Source: JAGDZR01 sp049115695 (GTDB taxonomy: Bacteria; Bacteroidota; Bacteroidia; Cytophagales; Cyclobacteriaceae). Taken from it: a DNA stretch of 64,000 nucleotides. A program made the position numbers and the translations under genes. Below the pieces are notes generated by a model. It had not been told where the DNA came from. It ran no database searches and saw only the letters and a list, made by a program, of their open reading frames with translations. This document shows, in pieces, positions 54,201-64,000 of the stretch. Location of the stretch: positions 36,049 through 100,048 of the forward strand of contig JAGDZR010000022.1 in NCBI GenBank assembly GCA_049115695.1. Reading direction: 5' to 3'. The first letter of the stretch is position 1. Each line of letters begins with the position of its first letter.

Positions 54201-57200
54201 ATCTGAGAAAATTGAGAATCTACCTGTACCATCTATTCCCAATGGGGCTGCTGAGAAGGTTACTGCATTTTCCTCCAAACAATATTCATTATTACTTGCG
54301 ATATCACTAAAGGAAAGACTTGGAAGACCATTGATTCTAAGAATTACATTCTGGAAAGAACTAGTACATCCATCAAATGATTCAGGGTCATTAATATTGG
54401 TAGTGATTTTTACTCTAAACAAGAAGTCATTTGGCTGCTCTGGTTTAAGGTTATTAAAGTCAGTCTTGTAAAGCACACTAGTCAAATCTCCTTCCGGATT
54501 AAATGAAATCCCTGTACCCAAAATATCTTCTAGTGAATTATTATCGCGATCATACCAGTTGTAAACCGTGGTAGTATCAGTATCTGGATCATTGATGAAG
54601 AATGTTGGAATACTATCACCTTCACATATTTCATATATGAAAGCATCAGTCGTTTCCTCATAAGTTCCTGTTAATGGTGGCTTTTCGGGAATTTCACGAA
54701 TAGTCAGTACAAGGTCAGTAACAGGAGACTCACAACCAACAAATCCTGAGTTTGCGATATTGATGTCCGTTATCTGAGTTACAGAAAAGTCGTAGATGTT
54801 TACAGTCTCAAAATCAGATCCCGGCGTATAGCTCTGGCCTCTGGCCCTTTCCGTACTTGCACTATCATACCATACATAAGTAATTTTAGTATCATAGCCA
54901 TTGATCGTGAATGTTGGTGTCGCATCCCCAACGCATATAAATTGAGTCTGATCAAATACAGAAGGAGTAACCGGGATATCACGGACGTAAATAGTGATTT
55001 CCAAAGGTTCACTTTCACAGCCGTAGAATCTATCTCCAGAGAAGCCACTTGTTGGTGAGATTTGCTTGTTACTCGCTTGCGTCACGTAGAAAGTGTACGT
55101 TCCAGGTCCAGGATCATTGGCAAGATTTGCTAATACATCTCCCGCATTATTAGTTTCATCCGGTACCATTTCTGCAGTCGAAATAACGGCCCCAGTTGCG
55201 AGTCTCTTTGTAGAATCCTGTGCCAAGGCATCTGCTTCTGCTGCATACCAATAGAACAAGTTATCACCAGCATCATCATCATAAGATATTACTGTGAGAC
55301 TGCTTATTGTCTCATCATCGCAATAGTAGAAACTGGTCAATCCTGGATCATTAGCATTTGCAGAAGTTTCCTCAGAAGGTGCATCAGGAATATCCCAAAT
55401 ATTAATCTTCACCAACGTCCCATCAGATTCAGATCCATCAAACGTGTCACCACTCTCAATATCTGTTGTTTGCGTAACGAGGAAATATCTAGTCTGATCG
55501 CTGGTAATACCCGCAACGAGCATCTCAGCTGCTGTAATATTAGCTCCTGAAGCGTCAGCAGTAGAAACAATATTGTCAGTAGACCGAGTTCTTGATGCAT
55601 CAGAGAAGTACCATGTAAATTTCTGACTATTGGTGCCACTTGAGAATAGAGTAGTCGCATCAAAACTTGTAGCAGATGTTAAGTCTGTTGTACAGAAATC
55701 AAATTCAACATCATCTCCATTGCTATCACTATCATCGTCAAAATTATTTACAACTGGGCGGTACTCTACAGGATACATCGTGATCGCAACTTCAGTCCTA
55801 TCTGTTGACTCACAACCGACAAAGTCAGTTGCGATTGTGGTCACTCTGTTAAGTTTATATGTAGTCTGCGACAAGAAAATGCTCTTATTAAATTCAGCAG
55901 CCGATGTAAAGTATGAAGAACTTCCATCAAGCACAGACGTTAATGACGTCAGGTCAGGAACACTGTCTGCTCTAATCTCTACAACCTCAGCATAACCTTT
56001 TCCATCTCCATAATCAGAACGAACAGAGTCAAAAGTAGTACCTCCAGCCGCGGCTTCATACCATCTATATTCTATTGAATCAACTCCCGGCGTTGAAATA
56101 TAGTCATCTAGCGCAATTCGATCATTGTAACTAATCACTGTGCCATCCTTGGTTGCACCTGCGCTAATATTCACATCAGTATCAAACAAACCGGCTGATG
56201 GTGCCGCAGGTATTGGATACACATGAATATCGATTTGAGTTTTGGCACTTACACAACCATCGAACTTGTTGGTAAGTACAACACCTCCTTCATTAATATT
56301 TCTATCTTCTCTTCTTGATAAATAGTATGTATAGGTACTATCACTTGGCGTCAATGTAGCAAACAGTTCTGTAGCAGTGTTAGAAACATTTCCTTGTGAG
56401 GAATAAGTGCCCTCCGCACTTCCATCAGTCACATTACTATTACTAAAGAACCCGTCAAGCACATTATTATTAATATCATACCAATCATAGAAAGAGATAT
56501 CATCAACAACTGCCGTGAATGCTATGGATTCAATAGCCAAGTCAACAGCACCAGTCCCATCCGAAATGATTTGAATCTTTGATGTAGAACTACCAAAAAT
56601 TGGCAAAACAAACGTTGTATCCGAAGCTGTAGATGAGGATGTATTAAGTCTCCCAACAAATTCTTCATATGTAGTTCCATTATTATTCGAGAAGTAGACA
56701 CTTGCATTTGCACTTTGTCCGTCTGTTGCTGACTTGTATCGAATAGTAATGCCATTATAACCTTCAATGACTGCTGAATTCGCATAATTACCTGACCCAT
56801 CGGTAATGGTCAGTTCATCACTCGCTACAGTAGTATTGTTAAAGGACCAACCTGTAGGACTTGTAGTAAACTCTTCTGTCATATCAGCTCCGACGAGTAC
56901 ACTCATTCCTTCAACATTTACACCTTCGCAATATTCAAAAGCATAATGATTGGTACTGATCAGCTCTCCATAATTGGAAGCAGTAAGATCTAATTCGGGT
57001 TCATCCGGGACATCATGGATAACGAATCGCACTGTCGCAAACTCGCTCTCACAACCATCAAACACGCCATCGATATAATTGCTAGTCTGAGAGAAATGAT
57101 AAATGTACTCTCCTGGTGATGGCGTGGTAGTTCCAAAGATTGTAAATGATGCAATATCACGTTGATCACTTACAGGTACTGAAAGTGCTTCACCTAAACC

Positions 57201-60200
57201 GTTTCCAGTTCCATCATCCTCATACCAATTAATGGTTGTAGGTATATCAATGGTTCCTGTAGGGTATGGATGAACAATCAAGTTCTCAATAGACACAAAC
57301 TCACAATATTCAAACAAGTACTCATCGTCACCCAGGTCGTTACCCACATCAGAGCTTGATAAGTCAAGTGTAGGAATTGGCATTTTGTAGAATAATGTAA
57401 AGGTAGTATCCGCCTGAACATCACAACCATTGGGTCCACCTGTCTCCTGCAAAGGATCATCAGTTGCTCTTGATACAATTGTGATCTTATACTTTATCTC
57501 ATCCTTGTTGTTATCAATATCTAGGGTTTGATCCAATCCGATATCACTATCAGCGAGGAGAGCTGCGAACTCTAATGAATCATTTAGGAATTGACCTGAT
57601 CTGTCAAGAGATGCAATCGTTGAAGTATATTTTACATTTCCAAAATTGCTAGGACGATGACTAACATCTGTCGGACCTACCACTTCAATTCGAATTGAGT
57701 CTGGTTTCCACTCTTCAGTAATACCATTATTAGTAACATTATATGTCAGTTCAAAAGGATTACTGTCCTCACAATAGTATGACTCAACATTTGTAATTTC
57801 TACTTCTGGTAGTGGGTAAACAACTATCGTATAGCTACCATCTGTATAATCATCTCCCGTTCCATCCGCATCATTTACTACACGATAAATTCTTACAGCT
57901 TTTCCTCCATTGGCTAACACGGTTAGTGTATCAGCAAGTGCTGGCGTATTCCATGCAGAATCAATATCAAAGCTCCAGCCTGTCATCGATCCATCAGTTC
58001 CGGACACACCGGGCCCAACGAGTCTAACTACCACATCACCAGAAGCTATGTTGGCAGATACGTTAAAATCTAAATCGTTGGAGACAAAAATGCTATCACT
58101 AAAACAAATCTGTTCTGGAACGGCGGCTCCACTAGCCAATTCAAATGGCGCAGACTGATCTCTTAAGATTATAATATCTGTTGAGGTTGAGTCTGTACAT
58201 CCCGTTGCATCCTCAGTTAAGAAGTAAGCTATTTTATGTATCTGATTATTATCGGCCAAAACATCAATTCCAGCAGCATTTGGTATGAAATTTACTTTGT
58301 GAAAGTCATTTCCTGAAAGGTTTTGAGTACCCAAACCAGCGCCACTAAACAAGCCCGTATAGCCAGCTGCTAATGTACCATCTGTATTCTCATAATTTAT
58401 GGCACCCAAATCCCCATATATTGGTTGTGATACTGTTGTACTGAGTGCAAAAGTTTGACCATTTTCAGATTCAATCCTGGCGTCAACCCTTCGATCAATT
58501 ATCACATCCACCGATCCGTCTGCAATAGACTGACAACCGTTGTTATCTGTAACATACAGTCCATACTGTACTGTTTCAGGACCAACATACTGTGCAGCAA
58601 GACCAGCTCTTTCAATGGCTACTGAATCATTATCAGGAGCATCAAAAGTAGGATTGGCATCATTGATAACGCTTGCACTGTCACCCATACCGAGCTGCGT
58701 ACCATCGTAATTTCGTGTAAGTAAAGTTCCATACCAGTTGAAAGTATAGGCTGCAGGAGTTGATGAAAGACCATTATTAGTGGCCTCACCCAGTGTGATT
58801 TCATCAAAGCTACAAACATTGCCCTGTTCGGCTATATCATAGTCTTCACCTGCAAGGACCTCTGCATCAGGTAATCCGTATATCGTGATGGTTACCCTTG
58901 TCGGTTCACTTTCACATAAGTTAGGATTTACGTAAGTCACCCATCTGTCTATAGACTGAGCGGATGTCATTGCTGCGTAATCCGCAGGCTTGAATAAATC
59001 ATTGAAATCAACAGTTTCATCTGAGGCATCAGCCGTATCAATAGGATCACTCATTGCCTCATCTCGATACCATACAAAGAAATCATCTGCTCCACCTGTT
59101 TCTACGTTGATTGATAAATCAGAATATGAATTATCCAGCACATATTGAACGGCATTGTAGTTATCCTGATTTACATCTGTGTAATCACTTGACAGGCAGA
59201 ATGTGATATTCTCTAATTGGATTTCTCCGCCAGCCGAAGGGCTACCACTAACAATCTCGGGAGACGTTACAGATTCAAGAATGATCTTCAGAATTGTATC
59301 TCGCTGAGCCGGCATCAAACCATAGGCATCCATTGTACCACCGGTTCTAATTATTGCACCAATCGAAGTACTGTCTGTTGTTTCAATTTCAAGTCCTGTT
59401 ATCATTACCGAATCAATGGCAGCTGTCGCTCCGCCGGAGAAGGTAATTTGCAGTTGATTAGTACTATTAAAGCTTGCGACAAGGTTCCCGTCACTAAAAT
59501 CCCCAGCTGCATTATCATTCGTAACATTTGGTATCGCTGCAGTATTAAATGCAAATCCGGAAGATAGCTGCATAATGATCGTACCCGTAGTATTTCTAAA
59601 GTCATTAACATTCGATTCAATGAAATAGATGGGTTCTTGTTGAACAATATACTCACCATCGATACAAGTATTCATCTCAGGCGTAACCGTTTGACCCCAA
59701 TCTGCTCCCGCGCTTGTACCATCATCTACGAAAATTGCGTTGATGGTTTTGATATCATATTGATCAGCTGTGGCTGCATCCACATCAGTGTCTGCCTGAA
59801 GATTGAAATCGTTACCTGATGCATCTTCAAATGTGCCGTCAGGAATAGTCAATACATAATCCACTCCGTCATACAACGTATCAAAAGGAGCAATTCGAAT
59901 GGTAGTGGAACCATCACCCAATATTTGCTCATCATCCTTGGCGTTGATAACTATGTCATCCAGTGGTCCTCCCGATAATGTCATATCCAGGTTCGTAGCA
60001 AATACAGGCTCATCAAACACAATCTCGATAGTATCCCTCAAATCAAACGTCGTGACGCCATCCACAGGAGTGAGTGTAGTTGCATCAGGTAATGTACCGC
60101 CATCTCCGGTGGTGAATACCCAAGTGGTATCCACTGATGGAATTGAGTCTAATGCTGTACCAATGCTATCCAGGAATGCATTTGAAAGCACATTTATATA

Positions 60201-63200
60201 GTATTCGGTGTTGCCCTCTAGGGCAATTGGATTAAAAGTATACTTGGTATTAGACAGTGATCTTACTCCATCAACATTCGGATCAAAACTATCCACCAAC
60301 TCATCACTTGATTGATATCTTAATTCAATTTTGGTTCCTGTTTGAGGTTGCATGGGTTGATCAAACTCCATCTCAATATTGGTATTAACATCAACTCCTT
60401 CTCTTCCGATTGGAGGTATAAATGCTAATACATATGGTTTCCTGCCATCATCATCAATCGTAGAAAATGTGAATGTCGCAGCATTCGAAGGATTGCCGGA
60501 GGCATCCTCATACGCACCTTCCGGCACATACATGATGTAGCTGATTCCTCCTCTTAACGTGTCCATTGGCAAAGCATATTCCTCCGCTCCAGCAATAAAT
60601 GACCACACCTGCACTTCATCAGCTCCATCATTATAATTAATCGTGATTTCACCTGTTCCAGGATATATTTTTTCTACACCCGCTTGAGTAATTGTAAATT
60701 CAATGGAATCAACTGGGTCTGCTACTCCTCCTACCAGTGTGATTGTAATATCAGGATTGTTGGTCTCGGTAGTAGTAGTAAACGTCCATGAGGAACCATC
60801 TGATTGAGCTGTTGCAGCTAATCCGGTACTATCCTGATAAGCTCCATCTACTCTTGCATAGAAATTGGAGTTTCCTGGAATGTCTATATCATAGGTAAAT
60901 GTTGACCCCTCGAAATCTGTTGCGTTAGATAGTGTTCCTGTGCTTACTGTTTGTACCAACTGATCATCATCCGCATAGTAAATGCTGATTGTGCCTTCAG
61001 TCTCCATGTACTCATTGAAGGTCAACGATATGGTACCCTCTGGGTCTACATTAATAGCCCCATTCACAGGTGCGAAAGTGTATGTTGGAATTTCAGTATC
61101 ATTGGTAGTTTTCCAATTCCAGGTATCCTGTCCGGTGATGGCTACTAAGTCTTCAGCTCCTCCATTTGGATTTTCCTCATAGAATGAACCTGCATCAACG
61201 TTCACATAATAGTTATTCTGTCCACTGAGCGCGGCACTACCATCCAAAGTCTCCGCAAACGGGAATTGGAAGAAAGTATTGCCATTTGACGCAATTCCCT
61301 GAGTAGGGACAAATTCTATTGCTTTTGTTCCGGTTGCGTAATTGTAAACTGTTATTCTTCTAGTCGAATCAGTATCATATGGTAATACAGCTTCGGAGAA
61401 TGTTAGCTTCAAGGTATCACCTTCGACAACCACAGCGGTAGTTGTTGTAGGATCATTCACATCATCTGTTGGATAAATGGCTGTTAGACTTGGAATTGCT
61501 CCATCATCATCAGCACTGAAAGTATAGCTTCCATCAGCTACATAAGCTCCAAGTTCAAACAACCCATTTCCATTGGCTGACTTGTCAAAGACAGCATCCT
61601 CTTGCATCACAATGATAAATCCAACACCAGGTAGAATACCAAGTGCATTCAAGTCAATCGTTACCGTATCCTGATAATTTGTGAAATCTGTTGTAACAAT
61701 TGATCCTCCGCCCAAATGACTGTCATCATACAAATTGATTCTTGTAAATTCAGAACTATCCGAATAAAGCACGTAAATATCATCACTTCCGACTGTTGGA
61801 ATAATTGGCTCGTCGAACACCAGAATCATTGAATCAGTTACATCCACTGTCAATGAATTGTCTGCAGGGAATACATATGTAATAATTGGTGCTACATTAT
61901 CGGAGATGGTAGTAAATCCATCACCTACACCACTATATGCGATAGCTCCAGTGCTATCATCAACCAAATCAAATCCAGATTCGTCAAAGAAAGCTCCATC
62001 GTCAATGGTGATGTAGTATTCATTGGATCCTTTAAGATTTTCTGGAAGTGAGAATACATACCTTGTTCCTCCGAGCGTTGAATCTCCTTCTGTAGATGAA
62101 ATTCTGAATTGTGTAACGCTATCCTCTGCAAATTTTAATGCAATGTTATTGATTCCAGAAGTTCCTACAGGTTCTGTGAAATCAATCACAAGGTCTGTTC
62201 CCAACAATGCTTCCGTCCCTGAAGTATCAGCAGCAAAGTATCTGACGACCTCAGGTGCAATATTCGTAATGTCAGCATCCTTAACTACAGTGAATACGTA
62301 ATCATTATTTGCTTGATCGATTCCTGGATGTGTATTATTAGATCCGTCAATGAAAGAGTTCTGATCAATGTGCAATGAGTACTCATTGTCTGCAGCCAGG
62401 GTGTCTCCATTCTCAACTAAATCAATGATCACATAACGTGTTGGTGTTGTTACATAATTACGATCAGTGAAATTATCTACAAATTTGATGGCATCATCCG
62501 CTGCACGGTTGTTCTGGGTATTGTATATAACAGTGTCTCCAACGTAATGCGCTCTAAAACCTTCATCCTTATAGAAGAAACTAATTCTACCATTCTGGTT
62601 TGCCAATGCCGATGTGGTCACAGGCTCACTAAAGGTGATATATAGTATTACACTATCCTCTTCAAGTTGTACATCTGTAGCAGTGCTGGTCAACTCATTA
62701 AAAGCTGTGTCAGTGATTGACTCAATAAAAGGCTCTACCAAATCATTGATTGTCGTGAACAAGAAATCCTTGTCATTGAAATCATCATATGACGCAATTG
62801 GATTATTCGAAGCATCTTCAAAGGTATTTGCTGCAAATTCTAAGTAGTAGGTAGCATTCCCCTTGAAATTCTCTGGTAAAGTATAGGTGTATCGTGTTTT
62901 AGCTAAAGACGCCACTCCATCTTCGGCATTTAAGGTGAAATCAATTCCTCCTCTTTCTGTATCTGAATTCGTAATGAAGTGAACGTTAATCTCTCCAGAC
63001 GGAACCGTATCCACAGGTTCCGTGAAATCAATCATGATATTAGATCCAAGCTCCGCTAAGCCCGCCAAGGTCGTATCAGCAGCAAAGTATCTGACAATCT
63101 GTGGAGCAATGTCCGTAATATCAGCATCATTGGTTACTGTAAACGTATAATCATTATTAGCCTGATCCAATCCTCCAAACGTGTTACCTGAACCATCTAG

Positions 63201-64000
63201 GAATGAATTTTGATCAATATGTAGAGAATATCCATTATCAGCGGCCAACGTGTCACCACTTTCCTCAAGATCAATTATTACATATCGAGATGGTGTCGTC
63301 ACATAATTGCGATCCGTAAAGTTGTCCACAAACTTGATTGCTGATGTAGCTCCTCGATCAGACCAAGTATTGTAAATCACAGTATCTCCTACATAATGTG
63401 CTCTAAAATTCTCATCTTCATAAAAGAAGCTAATTCGCCCATTTTGACCATCCGTGGCAGTGGAAGTAACCGGCTCGCTGAAAGTGATATATAGAATAAC
63501 ACTGTCTTCATCTAGTTGAACCAGTCCACTTGCAGCCAATGAATTTCCTGCAGTATCTGTTACAGATTCTATAAATGGTGCAACTCCATCTGATACTGTG
63601 GTAAACAGATAATCCTGATCATCAAAGTCATCATATGCTAGTATTTGATTGGTCGAAGCATCCTGGAAAGTATTGACAGCAAACTCTAAATAGTAGTTGG
63701 CACTTCCTTTGAAGTTCTCAGGCAATGTGTAGGTATACCTTGTGTTGGCTAATGAACCTACCCCATCTTCTGCATTTAATACAAAATCAACACCTCCACG
63801 GTCATTGTTACCATCAGTCGCAAAGCGAACATTGATTGTAGCACTCGTAACCGGGCTAACTGGCTCAGTAAAGTCGATTACAATATTAGAACCTAACTCA
63901 GCCAATCCTCCTAGAGTCGTATCAGCGGCAAAGTATCTGACAATCTGTGGAGCAATGTCCGTAATATCAGCATCATTCGTTACTGTAAACGTATAATCAT
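51279..64000 (-). CDS. Giant surface protein, 3' part, Ig-like repeats and type IX sorting domain
   Basis: The frame is open to the window edge, giving 4,239 visible residues; the N-terminus is missing. From the edge to about 59.8 kb it has tandem SbsA/Big_5-type Ig-like domains (repeated IDFTEPV, YYLEFA and FFDESG-like segments). From about 59.7 to 53 kb follow Cys-containing beta modules of about 150 residues (YCEDSN, FEYCEG, YEICEGDS, FYYCDDE). From 53 to 51.9 kb there is a jelly-roll-like region (IDDGATWGTIGEY) and an Omp28-like part (KVVLFESFSS...ISAVPTSVLDGKV). The end is a type IX secretion sorting domain (DLYPNPTDKHFRVKF...LPNGVYILQM). It is probably exported and attached to the surface, for adhesion or gliding (inference). 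Confidence 0.9.
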   Translation of the reverse strand, partial: DYTFTVTNDADITDIAPQIVRYFAADTTLGGLAELGSNIVIDFTEPVSPVTSATINVRFATDGNNDRGGVDFVLNAEDGVGSLANTRYTYTLPENFKGSANYYLEFAVNTFQDASTNQILAYDDFDDQDYLFTTVSDGVAPFIESVTDTAGNSLAASGLVQLDEDSVILYITFSEPVTSTATDGQNGRISFFYEDENFRAHYVGDTVIYNTWSDRGATSAIKFVDNFTDRNYVTTPSRYVIIDLEESGDTLAADNGYSLHIDQNSFLDGSGNTFGGLDQANNDYTFTVTNDADITDIAPQIVRYFAADTTLAGLAELGSNIMIDFTEPVDTVPSGEINVHFITNSDTERGGIDFTLNAEDGVASLAKTRYTYTLPENFKGNATYYLEFAANTFEDASNNPIASYDDFNDKDFLFTTINDLVEPFIESITDTAFNELTSTATDVQLEEDSVILYITFSEPVTTSALANQNGRISFFYKDEGFRAHYVGDTVIYNTQNNRAADDAIKFVDNFTDRNYVTTPTRYVIIDLVENGDTLAADNEYSLHIDQNSFIDGSNNTHPGIDQANNDYVFTVVKDADITNIAPEVVRYFAADTSGTEALLGTDLVIDFTEPVGTSGINNIALKFAEDSVTQFRISSTEGDSTLGGTRYVFSLPENLKGSNEYYITIDDGAFFDESGFDLVDDSTGAIAYSGVGDGFTTISDNVAPIITYVFPADNSLTVDVTDSMILVFDEPIIPTVGSDDIYVLYSDSSEFTRINLYDDSHLGGGSIVTTDFTNYQDTVTIDLNALGILPGVGFIIVMQEDAVFDKSANGNGLFELGAYVADGSYTFSADDDGAIPSLTAIYPTDDVNDPTTTTAVVVEGDTLKLTFSEAVLPYDTDSTRRITVYNYATGTKAIEFVPTQGIASNGNTFFQFPFAETLDGSAALSGQNNYYVNVDAGSFYEENPNGGAEDLVAITGQDTWNWKTTNDTEIPTYTFAPVNGAINVDPEGTISLTFNEYMETEGTISIYYADDDQLVQTVSTGTLSNATDFEGSTFTYDIDIPGNSNFYARVDGAYQDSTGLAATAQSDGSSWTFTTTTETNNPDITITLVGGVADPVDSIEFTITQAGVEKIYPGTGEITINYNDGADEVQVWSFIAGAEEYALPMDTLRGGISYIMYVPEGAYEDASGNPSNAATFTFSTIDDDGRKPYVLAFIPPIGREGVDVNTNIEMEFDQPMQPQTGTKIELRYQSSDELVDSFDPNVDGVRSLSNTKYTFNPIALEGNTEYYINVLSNAFLDSIGTALDSIPSVDTTWVFTTGDGGTLPDATTLTPVDGVTTFDLRDTIEIVFDEPVFATNLDMTLSGGPLDDIVINAKDDEQILGDGSTTIRIAPFDTLYDGVDYVLTIPDGTFEDASGNDFNLQADTDVDAATADQYDIKTINAIFVDDGTSAGADWGQTVTPEMNTCIDGEYIVQQEPIYFIESNVNDFRNTTGTIIMQLSSGFAFNTAAIPNVTNDNAAGDFSDGNLVASFNSTNQLQITFSGGATAAIDSVMITGLEIETTDSTSIGAIIRTGGTMDAYGLMPAQRDTILKIILESVTSPEIVSGSPSAGGEIQLENITFCLSSDYTDVNQDNYNAVQYVLDNSYSDLSINVETGGADDFFVWYRDEAMSDPIDTADASDETVDFNDLFKPADYAAMTSAQSIDRWVTYVNPNLCESEPTRVTITIYGLPDAEVLAGEDYDIAEQGNVCSFDEITLGEATNNGLSSTPAAYTFNWYGTLLTRNYDGTQLGMGDSASVINDANPTFDAPDNDSVAIERAGLAAQYVGPETVQYGLYVTDNNGCQSIADGSVDVIIDRRVDARIESENGQTFALSTTVSQPIYGDLGAINYENTDGTLAAGYTGLFSGAGLGTQNLSGNDFHKVNFIPNAAGIDVLADNNQIHKIAYFLTEDATGCTDSTSTDIIILRDQSAPFELASGAAVPEQICFSDSIFVSNDLDFNVSANIASGDVVVRLVGPGVSGTDGSMTGWSFDIDSAWNTPALADTLTVLANGGKAVRIYRVVNDADGTGDDYTDGSYTIVVYPLPEVEITNVESYYCEDSNPFELTYNVTNNGITEEWKPDSIRIEVVGPTDVSHRPSNFGNVKYTSTIASLDRSGQFLNDSLEFAALLADSDIGLDQTLDIDNNKDEIKYKITIVSRATDDPLQETGGPNGCDVQADTTFTLFYKMPIPTLDLSSSDVGNDLGDDEYLFEYCEFVSIENLIVHPYPTGTIDIPTTINWYEDDGTGNGLGEALSVPVSDQRDIASFTIFGTTTPSPGEYIYHFSQTSNYIDGVFDGCESEFATVRFVIHDVPDEPELDLTASNYGELISTNHYAFEYCEGVNVEGMSVLVGADMTEEFTTSPTGWSFNNTTVASDELTITDGSGNYANSAVIEGYNGITIRYKSATDGQSANASVYFSNNNGTTYEEFVGRLNTSSSTASDTTFVLPIFGSSTSKIQIISDGTGAVDLAIESIAFTAVVDDISFYDWYDINNNVLDGFFSNSNVTDGSAEGTYSSQGNVSNTATELFATLTPSDSTYTYYLSRREDRNINEGGVVLTNKFDGCVSAKTQIDIHVYPIPAAPSAGLFDTDVNISAGATKDGTVISYNDRIALDDYISTPGVDSIEYRWYEAAAGGTTFDSVRSDYGDGKGYAEVVEIRADSVPDLTSLTSVLDGSSSYFTSAAEFNKSIFLSQTTYKLNRVTTIATDFVGCESTDRTEVAITMYPVEYRPVVNNFDDDSDSNGDDVEFDFCTTDLTSATSFDATTLFSSGTNSQKFTWYFSDASRTRSTDNIVSTADASGANITAAEMLVAGITSDQTRYFLVTQTTDIESGDTFDGSESDGTLVKINIWDIPDAPSEETSANANDPGLTSFYYCDDETISSLTVISYDDDAGDNLFYWYAAEADALAQDSTKRLATGAVISTAEMVPDETNNAGDVLANLANDPGPGTYTFYVTQASNKQISPTSGFSGDRFYGCESEPLEITIYVRDIPVTPSVFDQTQFICVGDATPTFTINGYDTKITYVWYDSASTERARGQSYTPGSDFETVNIYDFSVTQITDINIANSGFVGCESPVTDLVLTIREIPEKPPLTGTYEETTDAFIYEICEGDSIPTFFINDPDTDTTTVYNWYDRDNNSLEDILGTGISFNPEGDLTSVLYKTDFNNLKPEQPNDFLFRVKITTNINDPESFDGCTSSFQNVILRINGLPSLSFSDIASNNEYCLEENAVTFSAAPLGIDGTGRFSIFSDFGQVGTGLTDNGDETATLDLDVLHLSDSLAKTIGGEPTARNIYFEYTDVKGCVNTDSVINIVVNPYPWIDFRIDDTVVDTFYTCLNEELQVFKDRQFKMVGFTVFDGASIGQKGQSSDFRLYDEDRNELQVGILSDLDAVAEFSPKIARRNLSETSDNIQDFAPANDYTVTFTHTDEFGCTSTVENVINVRPKPQLETKGVIADEGFVITNKACAADTIDFDVNLVNMPNSDATFSWTISTEALGQKSVEDQFGNKITVLDTDFGLGGGLATINVIVENNFTGCKWEAEETKEIGVIPVPQFRWENVSVDETTRFIFDEVGLTSFSSLANMRFTIQDADGNEFSTENRSESHLSDFEISFDDPGVYSANFYLQSNVSCDSSITRSFNILDYIPVDPQVGIIHDFNENGEGWFTDSVSTDGFYDGIGYLDEDLQSRGVLRYSTWEQGLTVGATINGESAWVTNLDGAYASKGEDNTYAEHSFVYSPSYDLSQLDKPSLSFNYNSDLVLSDGVVLQYSIDDGATWGTIGEYNFFDGNSGINWYTFEGVPGNPGNYDANDKISYNPTQNGWNTDTRGDWLYASHKIDFKDNNGQYVIPKEEWNDVRFRFALGSRPAEKIDENGNSLEGFAFDNFRIYDRQKVVLFESFSSILSGNSLKADSITQDRFLKLGEGAVWINYFTDLDGELFRDDPIFERNEVDPSARGSFYGISAVPTSVLDGKVIEKIGDAERTADRVLGWNQFELNKAELIEPGFDILLGGEMAQETDKLEITGTFTSLVDLPENTELAFRFFVVEKYITGIEVGNYKASDTIFNVMRKMLLDEDEYVKKGAVIQGDRFEQTVEWTLDAVLNLESLRIVAIVQNEVTREIYQVAFADISGKENTVTSIDYLSKNETFDLYPNPTDKHFRVKFEKPIGNEVSWKLIDQSGKQMKSGIINRKTLEYEIPTEQLPNGVYILQMSSEIFDWEPTRVIIIHR
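62238..63932 (-). repeat. Tandem DNA-level repeat inside the giant gene (two full units plus part of a third)
   Basis: The same sequence phase recurs at 62238, 63087 and 63933, giving units of 849 and 846 bp (283 and 282 residues), each made of two Ig-like domains. Near-identical stretches, for example around 63087-63133 and 63933-63979, show recent duplication or gene conversion. A more diverged unit lies further into the gene. Confidence 0.85.

Noticed and set aside
62238..64000. CRISPR-like array suggested by repeating sequence
   Set aside because: The repeat unit is about 847 bp, in frame and codes for two Ig-like domains; not short direct repeats with unique spacers.

Overview
The window looks like a chromosomal segment of a marine-type Bacteroidota, most likely order Cytophagales. 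The signs are an outer-membrane SusC/SusD pair under an ECF-sigma/FecR cassette, many lipoproteins, FG-GAP/UnbV proteins, a type IX secretion C-terminal signal on a giant adhesin-like protein, and moderately AT-rich DNA. This placement is inferred from gene content only. I see no rRNA, tRNA, CRISPR array, insertion sequence or complete prophage.

Layout. (1) 1-2260: the end of a SAM hydrolase-type gene, a small monooxygenase-fold protein, a SodC/CHRD-like lipoprotein and an AI-2E family permease. (2) 2261-2706: a divergent intergenic region with several hairpins and a textbook intrinsic terminator on the minus strand, a candidate small RNA or leader. (3) 2707-13395: a tightly packed 11-gene operon encoding pyruvate:ferredoxin/flavodoxin oxidoreductase, a dihydroorotate-dehydrogenase-like flavoprotein, flavodoxin, an RseC-like protein, the six Rnf subunits B-C-D-G-E-A, and a CBS-domain protein. 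It couples pyruvate oxidation (or synthesis) to NAD(H) and an ion gradient through flavodoxin/ferredoxin. The oxidoreductase lacks the ferredoxin domain normally built into NifJ, which is the most striking observation here. (4) 13812-27398: ECF sigma, FecR, SusC (with STN domain), SusD and two large FG-GAP/UnbV lipoproteins, a nutrient-uptake locus with transmembrane signalling. (5) 27563-32072: a small basic lipoprotein, a five-part ThuA / sugar-dehydrogenase / PKD / cytochrome c / CBM lipoprotein, and a DUF1080 protein, consistent with extracellular keto-sugar chemistry.

(6) 32124-43931: M3 peptidase, MscS channel, a free-standing NUMOD4/HNH protein, an ECF sigma with its DUF6768-type partner, a small membrane protein, a Cu/Zn-SOD-like lipoprotein lacking zinc ligands, an M19 dipeptidase homologue lacking most active-site residues, a TPR protein, an unknown 267-aa protein, a tiny lipoprotein and gamma-glutamyltransferase. 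(7) 43933-51247: YdeI/DUF1905 protein, TonB-dependent receptor, bestrophin-like channel, two convergent EF-hand paralogues, a 54-aa membrane protein, a rhodanese lipoprotein, a secreted unknown, and an SRAP (YedK/HMCES) protein. (8) 51279-64000: the 3' 12.7 kb of a giant gene (more than 4,200 residues in the window) built of Ig-like repeats and ending in a type IX secretion sorting domain; its 5' end lies outside the window.

Functions are assigned by reading motifs in the translated sequence. No database search was run, so family names are recognition-based and positions of domains are approximate.
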